Assembly: GCF_000011005.1 (NCBI RefSeq)
Contig: NC_013665.1
Span: forward strand, 1,413,437 to 1,477,436
Source of the DNA: Methanocella paludicola SANAE
Lineage (GTDB): Archaea > Halobacteriota > Methanocellia > Methanocellales > Methanocellaceae
Length of the DNA: 64,000 nt
Direction: 5' to 3'
The translations under genes were made by a program, and so were the position numbers. Each line of letters starts with the position of its first letter. The stretch's first letter is position 1. This document shows positions 52,061 to 60,906 of this stretch, piece by piece. Under the pieces are notes generated by a model, which did not search any database, was not told the origin of the DNA, and saw nothing but the letters and a program-made list of their open reading frames with translations.

Positions 52061-53314
52061 TTAGAGTACCTCCCTGGGGTCGGTGATCTTGCCGTATATG
52101 GCGCTGACGGCCGCGACCGGCACGTTGGATAAGTAGATCTCGGACTTGTTGTTGCCCATCCGTCCCTTGAAGTTCCGGTTCTGGGTGGACAGTACCTTCT
52201 CGCCGTCGCCCAGCGCCACGGTCCTGCCGATGCAGAACCCGCAGCCCGGTGCGCCGACAGCCGCGCCAGCCTCTACAAGAGTCTCGATGTATCCCAGCTT
52301 GATGGCCTGGGCGAGCACTTCACGGCTGGCCGGATATACGACAAGCCTCGTATCCTTGTGAGCCTTCTTGCCTTTCAGGATCCTGGCAGCGACTGCAATG
52401 TCCTCGATACGGCCGTTGGTACACGAGCCGATGCATACAGAGTCCAGGTGCATGCCGGCGACTTCAGATACAGGCTTCACGTTGTCAACTCTATGGGGCA
52501 CCGCAATGTAAGGCTCCAGCTTAGCCGCGTCGACCTCAAGCTCATCCGAATAAACGGCATCCTTATCGGCGGCGATCTTCCGATACTCGTTCTCGCGGCC
52601 ATGGGCCTTCAAATAAGCCTTGACTTTAGCGTCCGCGGGGCAAAGCCCGACCTTACCGCCCGCCTCGACGGCCATGTTCGACAGGACGAGCCTCGATTCC
52701 ACGGACATCTTATCGACGGTAGAGCCCCTGTACTCCATGGACATGTACGTCGCTCCATCCGCCGTTATTTCTTTAACGATGTGAAGGAAGACGTCCTTGG
52801 ACGTGACATATTTGGGCAGGTCGCCTTCGATGTTGAACTTAAACGATTCAGGCACTCTGAGCCAGGTCGTGCCATACGCCATTATGGCGCCAACGTCGGT
52901 AGAGCCCATGCCGGTGGCGAACGCAGTAAGCGCACCGTGGGTGCAGGTGTGGCTGTCCGCCCCGATGACGATCTTACCCGGAGCGGCGAACTTCTCGGCG
53001 ACGATCTGGTGGCAGATGCCGTCGCCGTTCTCGAAGAAGTGTATGCCGTTCTCCCGGGCGAACTTGCGCATGAAAATATGAACGTTAGAGACTTGCTCGC
53101 TCGGCGAGGGCGAGGCGTGGTCGCAGACGGCCGCGACCTTCTTCGGGTCGAAGACCTTTCTGGTCCCGAGGTCCTTCTCCATCTGCTGGATCGCCAGGGG
53201 GAACGTGCCGTCCTGGCCGAAGACGAAATCGACGGGCACGGTGACAAGGTCGCCGGGCACAACGTCTTTCCCGCTCTTTTCCGAAAGTATCTTTTCCGCT
53301 AGCGTCTTCCCCAT
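52061..53314 (-). CDS. Isopropylmalate/homoaconitate isomerase large subunit
   Basis: The 417-residue aconitase-family protein binds a 4Fe-4S cluster through Cys in CIGSCTNGR and CGFCIGRT (GAAVGAPGCGFCIGR). VIGADSHTCTHGAL is the active-site strand. It is 1 bp upstream of the small subunit and works with it in the leucine or coenzyme B pathway. The two cannot be distinguished from sequence alone here. Confidence 0.9.
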   Translation of the reverse strand: MGKTLAEKILSEKSGKDVVPGDLVTVPVDFVFGQDGTFPLAIQQMEKDLGTRKVFDPKKVAAVCDHASPSPSEQVSNVHIFMRKFARENGIHFFENGDGICHQIVAEKFAAPGKIVIGADSHTCTHGALTAFATGMGSTDVGAIMAYGTTWLRVPESFKFNIEGDLPKYVTSKDVFLHIVKEITADGATYMSMEYRGSTVDKMSVESRLVLSNMAVEAGGKVGLCPADAKVKAYLKAHGRENEYRKIAADKDAVYSDELEVDAAKLEPYIAVPHRVDNVKPVSEVAGMHLDSVCIGSCTNGRIEDIAVAARILKGKKAHKDTRLVVYPASREVLAQAIKLGYIETLVEAGAAVGAPGCGFCIGRTVALGDGEKVLSTQNRNFKGRMGNNKSEIYLSNVPVAAVSAIYGKITDPREVL

Positions 53315-53459
53315 TTCTTTTCACCTTGAGGATGTATCCGCTTATGGGCTCTGGTCATAAATAAAGGTTGTCATGCCCTTTCGAGTTCACTTATAACAGG
53401 AGCCCTTGCACTTGCTTGCGATTTGCGTATGACCTTCAAGCTGGTATCGTTTTTCTTCC

Positions 53460-53825
53460 TTATGCCTTGTTGCCTGTGGAGCTGGATCGCTTCGGTCGGT
53501 ATCACGAAACCACGAAAGACTTTTTATATCCCACGTAAAGCCCAAAAACACCAAGTTCATGCCGGGCGTTCAAAACACGAAACAACCTCCCTAAGGGCTC
53601 CAAAACATTAAAAGATAGAAACACAAGAGACGGCATGAACTCCCATGGTTATGCTTTTCTCGTGTTTCAATCCTTTCGAGAGGTTCGTATTTTAGAGAGG
53701 TTGTTTCGTGTTTTGAACCCCAAAGCATCTACCTTTGTGCATTTCGAGCCTTACGTGGGATATAAAAAGTTTCGTGTTTTCGTGATACCGACCGGAGGCG
53801 CCCGCTCCACATTAATCTGACATAA
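53460..53825. repeat. Foldback element E, 366 bp
   Basis: The left end TTATGCC (53460) is mirrored by GACATAA (53819-53825). The arms continue through TGTGGAGC and CGGTCGGTATCACGAAA (53493), against TTTTCGTGATACCGACCG (53777-53794), and TTTTTATATCCCACGTAA on both sides. Inside is a perfect 22-bp inverted repeat, 53568-53589 (starting GTTCAAAACACGAAAC) against 53697-53718. Nearly the whole element can fold on itself. No gene lies in it, and it takes up most of the gap from 53315 to 53933. Confidence 0.75.
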
Positions 53826-53933
53826 CCAGAGAGTGAAATACCAATCGAATGGGCTCTAGATATAATAGAAACGAACGGAGTATCATATTATGTACGTGGA
53901 TTTTATTATCATATATAATAATATAATATTTGT

Positions 53934-54803
53934 ATGAGCATACGGGATGAGGTGGTGGCCTCTGCACTGGGGTTGGCGAGGGACCTGGACGCCGGCTCAA
54001 TTATCCTTATTTCACCGGAAGCGTCGGCCATCCGTAAAGAACTGGACACGGACATTCCCATAATAATAGCACGCATTCTGGGAGGCCGTGGCGACGGCGA
54101 CGACATCTTCGTCGACATCATGTCCAAGCTCCCGAAGAACATCGGCAAAAGCTCTCTATTTCTAAAAGTATCCCGTATCGAGCTCATGAGCGAGGCCGTC
54201 GAAGTCGCCTATATCAAAGGGATGATACCGAACAAGGTCACCGTGGGCATCGTAAGCATCGGCGATATCAACTCCATTGTCGTCATGGACATCAACGACA
54301 TCCCGCTCATCAAAAAGATGGCCGAGCTGGCTTCCAGCATGAACTATACCGTGCTCAAGGCCGTGCTCAACCTGGCCATGGACATCGGCCGGGAAGGCCG
54401 GGAGGGCAAGAAAGTCGGCACGGCGTTCGTGGTAGGCGATACCGAGAAAGTGCTCGGCATGTCCCATCAGATCGTGCTGAACCCGTACGAGGGCCACCGT
54501 AAGAAGGACCGGGATGTCAAGGACGAGAATAGCTGGGAGACCGTCAAGGAGTTCGCCCAGCTCGACGGCATGTTCATCGTGGATGAGGCCGGGTATATCG
54601 TGGCAGCCGGGCGATATCTTGACGTTAATGCGAAGAACGTGGAGCTTCCGCCAGGCCTGGGTGGGAGGCACCTCGCCGCCGCGGCCATTTCCAAATGCAC
54701 GAAGGCCATCGCCATCACCGTATCCGAATCCAGCGGCGTCGTGAGCGTCTACAAGGGTGGAAGGGACGTGTTCACAATAGACCCGAGAGTTTCTATCACT
54801 TGA
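53934..54803 (+). CDS. dacZ: Archaeal diadenylate cyclase DacZ
   Basis: The 289-residue protein has an N-terminal pyruvate-kinase-like alpha/beta domain (about 1-150) and a C-terminal DAC domain. VGTAFVVGDTEKVLG and EFAQLDGMFIVDEAGYIVAAG include the DGx motif (DGM instead of the usual DGA). GLGGRHLAAAAISKC is the RHxxA motif. It makes c-di-AMP from two ATP, controlling osmolyte and K+ balance in euryarchaea. A TATA-like A/T run ends just before the ATG, suggesting a leaderless transcript. Confidence 0.93.
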   Translation: MSIRDEVVASALGLARDLDAGSIILISPEASAIRKELDTDIPIIIARILGGRGDGDDIFVDIMSKLPKNIGKSSLFLKVSRIELMSEAVEVAYIKGMIPNKVTVGIVSIGDINSIVVMDINDIPLIKKMAELASSMNYTVLKAVLNLAMDIGREGREGKKVGTAFVVGDTEKVLGMSHQIVLNPYEGHRKKDRDVKDENSWETVKEFAQLDGMFIVDEAGYIVAAGRYLDVNAKNVELPPGLGGRHLAAAAISKCTKAIAITVSESSGVVSVYKGGRDVFTIDPRVSIT

Positions 54804-54848
54804 AATATGAGGCGCAGAACACTTTTATAACCCGTAGTTATTTCCTAA

Positions 54849-54894
54849 CCGACAAATATTAATGTAATAGCAAGCTATTAGAGTTGTGGGATGA
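54849..54894 (+). promoter_or_regulatory. Promoter and ribosome binding site of metK
   Basis: CCGACAAATATTAATG at 54849-54864 has the form of a BRE plus TATA box, and GGGATGA at 54888-54894 is a ribosome binding site 6 nt before the ATG. Similar ACCGACAAAT sequence occurs at 24563 and 29306, in other promoter gaps of the window. Confidence 0.55.
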
Positions 54895-54900
54895 ATTTTA

Positions 54901-56049
54901 ATGAGCTTAGAAAAGCACCTCTTTACCTCCGAGTCCGTCACTGAGGGCCACCCGGATAAGATGGCCGACCAGATATCTGACTCGGTCCTGGACGCCATAC
55001 TGGCAAAGGACCCGCTCGGAAGGGTCGCCTGCGAGACGCTCGTAAGCACGGGCATGGCAGTCGTCGCTGGCGAGATCACGACTAACTGTTATGTGGATAT
55101 TCCTAAGATCGTAAGGAATACCATCAAGGAGATCGGCTATACTCGCGCGAAGTTCGGCTTCGACTGCGAGAACTGCGCCGTTCTTACTTCTATTGACGAA
55201 CAATCGCCGGACATTGCGATGGGCGTCGACGTCCAGGGCGCCGGTGACCAGGGCATGATGTTCGGCTTCGCATGTAACGAGACGCCTGAATTGATGCCCA
55301 TGCCCATCATGCTGGCCCATAAGCTTGCCATGCGGCTGGCCGAGGTCAGGAAGAACAAGGTAGTTGATTACCTGAGGCCGGACGGCAAGACGCAGGTCAC
55401 CATCGAGTACGAGGACGACAGGCCTCTGCGCGTTGACACGATCATCGTCTCGACCCAGCACAGCGAGAAGGTCGAGCAGCCCCAGATCAAGAGCGACGTG
55501 ATCGAGCACGTCATCAAGCCAGTCATACCCGAGGGCTTCTTCGACAAGAAAACGAAGGTGCTGGTAAACCCGACCGGCCGTTTCGTGCTGGGCGGGCCGC
55601 ACGCCGATACTGGCCTCACAGGCCGTAAGATCATCGTCGATACCTACGGTGGCATGGGCCGCCATGGCGGCGGCGCCTTCTCGGGCAAGGACCCGACGAA
55701 GGTGGACCGCTCTGCCTGCTATATGGCTCGCTACATCGCCAAGAATGTCGTGGCCGCCGGCCTGGCTACCCGCTGCGAGGTACAGCTTGCATACGCGATA
55801 GGCGTCGCCGAGCCGGTATCCATCATGCTGGACACGTACCGCACCAACACGATCTCCCACAAGAAGATCGTGGAATTAATAAGGGAGAACTTCCAGCTCA
55901 CGCCCCAGGGCATCATCAAGTCGCTCGACCTGCGCCGGCCGATCTACAGGCAGACGGCAGCTTACGGGCACTTCGGGCGTAACAATAAGGATTTCACCTG
56001 GGAGCGGACCGATAAGGCAGAGCAGATGCGGAAGGACGCGGGCTTTTAA
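54901..56049 (+). CDS. metK: S-adenosylmethionine synthetase, bacterial type
   Basis: The 382-residue protein makes SAM from methionine and ATP. It is of bacterial/eukaryal MetK type, not the usual archaeal [23 protein letters not shown] at the N-terminus, [13 protein letters not shown] in the loop region, and [21 protein letters not shown] and [16 protein letters not shown] for the phosphate and Mg sites. Most archaea use a distantly related enzyme, so this copy suggests gene transfer from bacteria at some point. It follows dacZ by 97 bp with its own promoter. Confidence 0.95.
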   Translation: MSLEKHLFTSESVTEGHPDKMADQISDSVLDAILAKDPLGRVACETLVSTGMAVVAGEITTNCYVDIPKIVRNTIKEIGYTRAKFGFDCENCAVLTSIDEQSPDIAMGVDVQGAGDQGMMFGFACNETPELMPMPIMLAHKLAMRLAEVRKNKVVDYLRPDGKTQVTIEYEDDRPLRVDTIIVSTQHSEKVEQPQIKSDVIEHVIKPVIPEGFFDKKTKVLVNPTGRFVLGGPHADTGLTGRKIIVDTYGGMGRHGGGAFSGKDPTKVDRSACYMARYIAKNVVAAGLATRCEVQLAYAIGVAEPVSIMLDTYRTNTISHKKIVELIRENFQLTPQGIIKSLDLRRPIYRQTAAYGHFGRNNKDFTWERTDKAEQMRKDAGF

Positions 56050-56102
56050 GCCTGCGCTTCTTTAATTTTTTGTATACTTTTTTATATCCATAAATTTTTA
56101 GT

Positions 56103-56884
56103 TATGCCTTAGTGGCGTGTCCTTAACCACAGGGGCACGGAGAGCGCAGAGTTCACGGAGACTTTTTTTATAGATGGAGGCTCAGAGGTCACAGAGCCCG
56201 GTTTATTGGCTTTCCTGGGGCACAGAGTTTAAAGAGGCAGGGTTGACGAATAAACAATTCATACACAATATATGATTTCAAAATATTGAAATAAAGTTTT
56301 TATGTTATTATACATATTTCCCTTTATGAGCAACGTATTGACAAGAGACCCCATACCCAATGAGATTAATAAGATCACCGGACAGATCGTTGACGCAGCG
56401 TTCGTCGTGCATACGACATTCGGGCCGGGACTGCTCGAAAGCATTTACGAGGAATGCCTGATACACGAATTAAAACTCAGAGGCATAAAGGTAGAATCAC
56501 AGATTAACGTGCCTCTCGACTTCAAAGGTTTATACATTGAACGAGGCCTCATCCTGGACGTACTCGTTGAAGGCCAGGTAATCGTGGAAGTAAAATCAGT
56601 CAAAGAACTCCACCCCGTCTACGAACAACAATTACTAACATACATGAAAATAACAGGAAAACGAGTTGGATTGCTAATCAACTTTAACGCACCGCTGATA
56701 AAAAACGGCATAAAACGAATGGTCCTATAAACCATTTTTCACCACCAGTGCCTCTACAATCTCTGTGCCCCAGGAAAACAAAAATGAACCTCCGAGCTCT
56801 CCGTGCCTCAAATTATAAAAAAGTCTCCGTGAAACTCCCGTGCGCTCTGCGCCCCTGTGGTTAAGGACACGCCACGACGGCATA
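56103..56884. mobile_element. Foldback element D, 782 bp, carrying a GxxExxY gene
   Basis: Inverted copies of about 60 bp bound the element. The left begins TATGCCTTAGTGGCGTGTCC (56103) and continues TTAACCACAGGGGC. The right (56820-56884) is the complement, ending CGACGGCATA. Short CACAGAG/CACGGAG motifs fill the arms on both sides of the gene at 56326-56730. Element A at 30812 shares the ends and inner parts but has lost the gene. No transposase is visible; how it moves is unknown. Confidence 0.7.
56326..56730 (+). CDS. GxxExxY protein (PD-(D/E)XK-like)
   Basis: The 134-residue protein carries the namesake motif GPGLLESIYEECLIHEL near residue 38. An Asp...Glu-x-Lys arrangement (LILDVLVEGQVIVEVKSVKEL) follows, matching the PD-(D/E)XK nuclease fold. 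The family is widespread, often multi-copy, and its function is unknown. It lies alone inside a 782-bp inverted-repeat element, on the same strand as metK but with its own A+T-rich leader. The ATG at 56326 is preferred; an ATG at 56302 is also in frame. Confidence 0.88.
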   Translation: MSNVLTRDPIPNEINKITGQIVDAAFVVHTTFGPGLLESIYEECLIHELKLRGIKVESQINVPLDFKGLYIERGLILDVLVEGQVIVEVKSVKELHPVYEQQLLTYMKITGKRVGLLINFNAPLIKNGIKRMVL

Positions 56885-56925
56885 CCAGGATAGCTTCGAC
56901 ATATTATGTAATAATATGATAAAGA

Positions 56926-57795
56926 TTAACTAAATTCTTTGATTTTTTTAACAATCTCTTCAGTAAATACTCTAATCCGGTATTTACGAGAAAAATACGT
57001 CAATATGTTCCGGACATCCCTTTCCAGCAGCTGGTCGCCTATTTTTGTGCCTGTGGCGACGGCCTGGGGCCAGTCGATTATTGTAACACCGCTCTCGCTG
57101 ACCATGACATTATACTCCGAAAAGTCGCCGTGGACGTAGCCATTCCTGTATGCCAGCTCGAGCTGCTCGATGATACGATCCAGGTACCACTGCGGGTCCT
57201 CTAGCTTAACTCTCGACAGCTCGTGGCCCTCGACGACCTCCATCACGACGGCATGGCGGTTCTGGTCGAAGGGCTCTGGAACACTCACTGCAGGATAGAG
57301 CTTTTTTAGCACTTCGAACTCATGCTTCGCGGCCAGTGCCGAAGCGTAAAGCCAGTTCGTGTTATGCAGATCCACGAGATGCTCGCGCTTTCTCTTGACT
57401 TGCTTAAAGGCCGTGCGCCCTTCCCGATGAAACTTTATAGCAAGAGGCATGCCGCTCCGGCCCATAGCTGCAATGACGACGGACTCCTTTCCAACGCCGA
57501 CGAGCCCGCCCAGCGAATTGATCGTGTCACGCCGCAATAAAGCAGAAATGGCCAGAATATCGTAGCCATTATACTTGAGCTGGTAACCCACATAGTGGCC
57601 TGTAAAGCGCTCCAAAAGGTCCAGGTCCGTCAAATTCTTAAGGCGGTAGTCGATCTCTTTCTCGCTCAGGCCCGAGCTAGAAGCCATATCCTCGACGGAC
57701 ACCCATTCGTGGGTCTTCATGCCATTCTCGACAGCCCTTAATATCTTAAGCTCTTCAGGCTTCAACGATCTAAAGATTACCGCGTGATCGATCAT
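56926..57795 (-). CDS. rio2: RIO2-type serine kinase
   Basis: The 289-residue protein has the RIO2 N-terminal winged helix (about 1-85) and a RIO kinase domain. GVGKESVVIAA is the P-loop-like glycine region, AIKFHREGRTAF holds the catalytic Lys, VHGDFSEYNVMV the HGD-x4-N loop and IDWPQAVATGT the metal Asp. RIO2 acts in late 40S/30S ribosome maturation. It is convergent with the GxxExxY element. Confidence 0.95.
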   Translation of the reverse strand: MIDHAVIFRSLKPEELKILRAVENGMKTHEWVSVEDMASSSGLSEKEIDYRLKNLTDLDLLERFTGHYVGYQLKYNGYDILAISALLRRDTINSLGGLVGVGKESVVIAAMGRSGMPLAIKFHREGRTAFKQVKRKREHLVDLHNTNWLYASALAAKHEFEVLKKLYPAVSVPEPFDQNRHAVVMEVVEGHELSRVKLEDPQWYLDRIIEQLELAYRNGYVHGDFSEYNVMVSESGVTIIDWPQAVATGTKIGDQLLERDVRNILTYFSRKYRIRVFTEEIVKKIKEFS

Positions 57796-57854
57796 TTTAT
57801 AAAAGAAGATATGACGGCCGTGAGGCCTATATATATCTATTCATCAGAATAGAC

Positions 57855-58181
57855 TTACTCTCCAGCGACTGCCTTCTTCGCAGCCTTAAGCCGCTCCTTG
57901 GCAGTATAGCCCGTGGCCTCCTCGAGGAAGTCCCGGAACCGCTTATTAGTATCGAGGATGAGCTTTTCATCTTTTACCGAAAGATCCGAGCTGGTCTCGA
58001 CGAAGAGCTTCTTGTCCTCGACCCAGGCTTTAAGCTCTTTTATGGCGCCATATCTCAAGGTCAGCTTGCCCCCGTTCTCCGCGGGCTTGACCTCGAAGAT
58101 ATCTTCCATGATGCCGCGAATGCGCTCGTTTTCCGGTTTGAATCCGCGCTTGAATTTATACTCGCTGATATTTTCACCCAT
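57855..58181 (-). CDS. Small DUF5611-like protein
   Basis: The 108-residue protein has MGENISEYKFKRGFKPENER, GGKLTLRYGAIKELKAWVEDKKL, SVKDEKLILDTNKRFRDFLEEATGYTAKERLKAA. The pattern recalls a DUF5611-like family of methanogens, from memory only. It lies 59 bp downstream of rio2's start on the same strand side. The ATG at 58181 is used; an earlier one adds a weakly coded leader. Confidence 0.55.
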   Translation of the reverse strand: MGENISEYKFKRGFKPENERIRGIMEDIFEVKPAENGGKLTLRYGAIKELKAWVEDKKLFVETSSDLSVKDEKLILDTNKRFRDFLEEATGYTAKERLKAAKKAVAGE

Positions 58182-58292
58182 GCTATGTTGCTTTTTACGA
58201 GTAAAAAACATTTTCGATTTCAAGGCACGAAGTTCCGGGGGCTAACTGGGCATATTCCCGGACATCGATATATCCCGTATAGAGATTTGAGA

Positions 58293-58311
58293 TATCCCAT
58301 ATATCGGGATA
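58293..58311. promoter_or_regulatory. Operator-like inverted repeat before the PAC2 gene
   Basis: TATCCC (58293-58298) and GGGATA (58306-58311) form an inverted repeat with a 7-nt spacer, directly before a TATA-like CATTTATAGG. A further ATATCCC occurs about 20 bp upstream at 58269-58276. It lies 34 bp before the ATG of the PAC2-family gene and could bind a regulator. Confidence 0.45.
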
Positions 58312-58344
58312 CATTTATAGGCCTCCGGATGAAATTATTCATAG

Positions 58345-59079
58345 ATGCCCGATAAAATGGATGATTTCGTCAAGGTCAACGTGGAAAAACTGGAGTGTAA
58401 AAACCCGACCATTATCTGCGGATTTCCCGGGATGGGCCTCGTCGGCAACATCGTGTCCCAGTTTCTCATGGACCAGTTCAAGATGATACCCTGCGGCTAT
58501 GTCGAGTCCAGGCTGTTCCCTCCCGTTGCCATCGTATATGGCGGGCTCGTAAAAAACCCCGTCCGCCTCTACGAGAACCCGGAACGGGAGATCGTCATCG
58601 TCTTTTCCGATATACCTATCGACCCTGTGATAAGCGGTGAAGTGGGGAAAAGTATCGTTAACTGGGCTAAGGACGTGAATCCCAAAGACATCATCGCCAT
58701 CGCCGGCCTGGCCACGACCGGAGAAGAGCACAGGGTATTTGCCGCCGGCGCAACGTCGGAAGACCTCGAAAGGATTAAGGATAATGCTCAGGTCTTCGAG
58801 GTCGGGACCATATCCGGCGTGCCCGGGGTGATCATGAACGAGTGTAAGAATCATAATATCCCGGCGGTCTGCATGCTCGGAGAGACAAGGAGCGCTAATC
58901 CCGACCCGAGGGCGGCCGCGGAATTAGTAAAAGCGCTCGCTAAGATATATAGCTGGGACATCAACGTCGACATTCTATTAAAGGAAGCCGACCAGATCGA
59001 GCAGATGATGCACAAGCTGTCGGAACAGGTAGGAGAAGCCGAGGCAAAGCCACCGAAGGACTACAGCATGTACGGGTGA
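58345..59079 (+). CDS. PAC2-family protein (proteasome-assembly-chaperone-like)
   Basis: The 244-residue protein begins IICGFPGMGLVGNIVSQFLM, typical of the PAC2/DUF75 family of ATP-grasp-adjacent or proteasome-assembly-like proteins. SGVPGVIMNECKNHNIPAVCMLGE and a C-terminal helix with an acidic tail follow. The role in archaea is uncertain. A DUF473-like gene follows 4 bp after. Confidence 0.85.
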   Translation: MPDKMDDFVKVNVEKLECKNPTIICGFPGMGLVGNIVSQFLMDQFKMIPCGYVESRLFPPVAIVYGGLVKNPVRLYENPEREIVIVFSDIPIDPVISGEVGKSIVNWAKDVNPKDIIAIAGLATTGEEHRVFAAGATSEDLERIKDNAQVFEVGTISGVPGVIMNECKNHNIPAVCMLGETRSANPDPRAAAELVKALAKIYSWDINVDILLKEADQIEQMMHKLSEQVGEAEAKPPKDYSMYG

Positions 59080-59083
59080 TGGC

Positions 59084-59473
59084 ATGAGGCTACTAGCGTT
59101 AACCGGGCTTAGCAAGGAATCGCTAAGTGAGCTGTCTAAGCGGCACGTGCGCACCTTCGAGTTTCACAGCGCCAATAACGTCATTGCGTTCTCCCATTTG
59201 AACGTCGGCGACACGGTATTTTTATGCGAGGTCCCGCCGGCGGACCTGACGCCTGGCCTTTGCGGTGCTATCGCCACTATAAAGGGCTTCGATACTCACA
59301 TGCAGCATGTGTACTATGCATCCTCGAGCCACCATGAGGAGATGGAGACAATGTCCGCCAGGGCTCAGATGGGCTTCATATCGATCGGGAAGATCAAAAA
59401 GGTGGAAATGGGAGGGCTCTATGAGCCTGTCTACGTGGAGATCATCGATGTCAAGTTCTGCGAGGCGCGCTGA
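59084..59473 (+). CDS. DUF473-like methanogen protein
   Basis: The 129-residue protein (MRLLALTGLSKESLSELSKR, SANNVIAFSHLNVGDTVFLC, GLYEPVYVEIIDVKFCEAR) fits a small family of unknown function conserved in methanogens. Its beta-rich N-terminus may form a barrel. It overlaps the next gene by 1 bp at the stop (TGATGG), indicating coupling. No motif gives a reaction. Confidence 0.65.
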   Translation: MRLLALTGLSKESLSELSKRHVRTFEFHSANNVIAFSHLNVGDTVFLCEVPPADLTPGLCGAIATIKGFDTHMQHVYYASSSHHEEMETMSARAQMGFISIGKIKKVEMGGLYEPVYVEIIDVKFCEAR

Positions 59474-59808
59474 TGGCCGACGAGACCGTTAACTTATTTG
59501 TCTATGGCCCTCTCATGGACAAGTCCCGCCTGAACTCTCTGATCAAGAGGATCCCGGAGATGCACCCGGCGAAGGCGATGGGCTACCGGCAGATCTATGA
59601 CGAAGCGTTAGGTTCCCAGAGCGCCGAGAGAGATGAGCGCTCCAGCATGAGAGGCATGCTGCTTAAAGGGATCACTCTCATGGAATTAAGGCAGCTAGAC
59701 TTTTTCGAGGGCGTGGGCGAGGGCTCGTACCGCCGCGTTAAAGTGAAGGCCACGGCGCTCGATACGAGGTCGCAGGCCGAGGCGTTCATGTACGTGAAAA
59801 ACCAGTAA
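59473..59808 (+). CDS. GGCT/AIG2-like protein
   Basis: The 111-residue protein starts NLFVYGPLMDKSRLN, the strand-loop YG-x-L-M of gamma-glutamylcyclotransferase-like proteins, and has the LRQLDFFEGVGEG loop that carries the catalytic-type Glu. Fold and length fit. The substrate in archaea is unknown. It is the third gene of a PAC2-DUF473-GGCT unit. Confidence 0.8.
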   Translation: MADETVNLFVYGPLMDKSRLNSLIKRIPEMHPAKAMGYRQIYDEALGSQSAERDERSSMRGMLLKGITLMELRQLDFFEGVGEGSYRRVKVKATALDTRSQAEAFMYVKNQ

Positions 59809-59895
59809 GCGCCTTACGTACAAGTAAGTGCCCTACTTTTTCCGCGCCATCATTTTTTACATATTAACTTTCCACCGGCTTATGAGGTTATAAAA

Positions 59896-60906
59896 ATGTT
59901 GAAGCTGGGATGGAAAGCCGGGCCTGAGCAGTATCAGCCCAACGAGCTTTTGGATTATGTCGTCGCCGCCGAGAATGCCGGTTTCGAGTCGGTCGATGTG
60001 AGCGATCATTTTCATCCGTGGTCTGAGCAGGGCCACGCGTGCTTTACCTGGTCGTGGCTGGGCGCCGCTGCCGTGAAGACGAAGAGCATCGAGTTGGGGC
60101 CGGGCGTGACGTGCCCGATCCTTCGCTATCATCCCTCTATCATTGCGCAGGCCTCCGCGACCATCGATAATTTTGCGCCAGGGAGGACTTACCTTGCAGT
60201 GGGCACGGGGGAGGCGCTGAACGAGTATTCGGCGGCCGGCATGTGGCCCGGCTACGACGAGCGCCAGTCGATGATGCTCGAGGCCATGCAGCTTATCCGC
60301 GCGCTCTGGAGCGGCGCCGAGGTGACCTTCGACGGAATTTATTATTCGACACAAAAAGCCCGCCTGTACACGCCGCCCCTGTCAAAGCTGCCCATATATG
60401 TCTCGTCTCTCGTGCCAGAGAGCGCCGCATTCGCAGGGCGCTACGGCGATGGCCTAATCACGGTCGCCAATGACCCGAATACCCTGAAGCAGATCGTTAA
60501 AAACTTCGAGGAAGGCGCCCTGGACATGGGAAAAGATCCGTCTACTATGCCAAGGCTTCTGGAGGTCAGCGTCGCCTATACTGACGACTTCGACTCTGCA
60601 GCACGCTGCTTCAAGGAGTACTGGGCCGGCGCCATGGTCCCCGCGATGTTCAACGAGCGCCTGTATACGCCCGCCCAGTCCGCCAAGAACGGCTCCGTCA
60701 TCGGTAACGACATCCTGCGGCAAAAGCTCTGCATTTCCGGAGACCCCGAAGCGCACGTTAAATTTGTGCAACAGTTCATCGACATGGGCTTCACGCACCT
60801 GTACTTCCATTCCGCGGGTCCGGACCAGCGTGATTTTATCGTGGGCTATGGAAGGGACGTGCTTCCTAAGATCAGGCAGCAGCAGGCGCAGACCGTGACC
60901 GCCTAA
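59896..60906 (+). CDS. F420-dependent luciferase-like oxidoreductase
   Basis: The 336-residue TIM-barrel protein resembles the F420-dependent glucose-6-phosphate dehydrogenase group: VDVSDHFHPWSEQGHACFTWSWLGA, ELGPGVTCPILRYHPSIIAQ, YLAVGTGEALNEYSAAG. It would bind coenzyme F420. The true substrate (sugar phosphate, alcohol or other) is not given by the sequence. Its last codon and stop (TAA at 60904-60906) lie in the arm of inverted-repeat element G. Confidence 0.9.
   Translation: MLKLGWKAGPEQYQPNELLDYVVAAENAGFESVDVSDHFHPWSEQGHACFTWSWLGAAAVKTKSIELGPGVTCPILRYHPSIIAQASATIDNFAPGRTYLAVGTGEALNEYSAAGMWPGYDERQSMMLEAMQLIRALWSGAEVTFDGIYYSTQKARLYTPPLSKLPIYVSSLVPESAAFAGRYGDGLITVANDPNTLKQIVKNFEEGALDMGKDPSTMPRLLEVSVAYTDDFDSAARCFKEYWAGAMVPAMFNERLYTPAQSAKNGSVIGNDILRQKLCISGDPEAHVKFVQQFIDMGFTHLYFHSAGPDQRDFIVGYGRDVLPKIRQQQAQTVTA

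Noticed and set aside
52358-53302. 314-residue plus-strand frame opposite the isomerase large subunit
   Set aside because: Shadow of leuC-type gene; no motif and no ribosome site.
56103-56884. Element D as an insertion sequence with a DDE transposase
   Set aside because: The only gene is GxxExxY, which has a PD-(D/E)XK-like core and no transposase motif; no target duplication could be seen.
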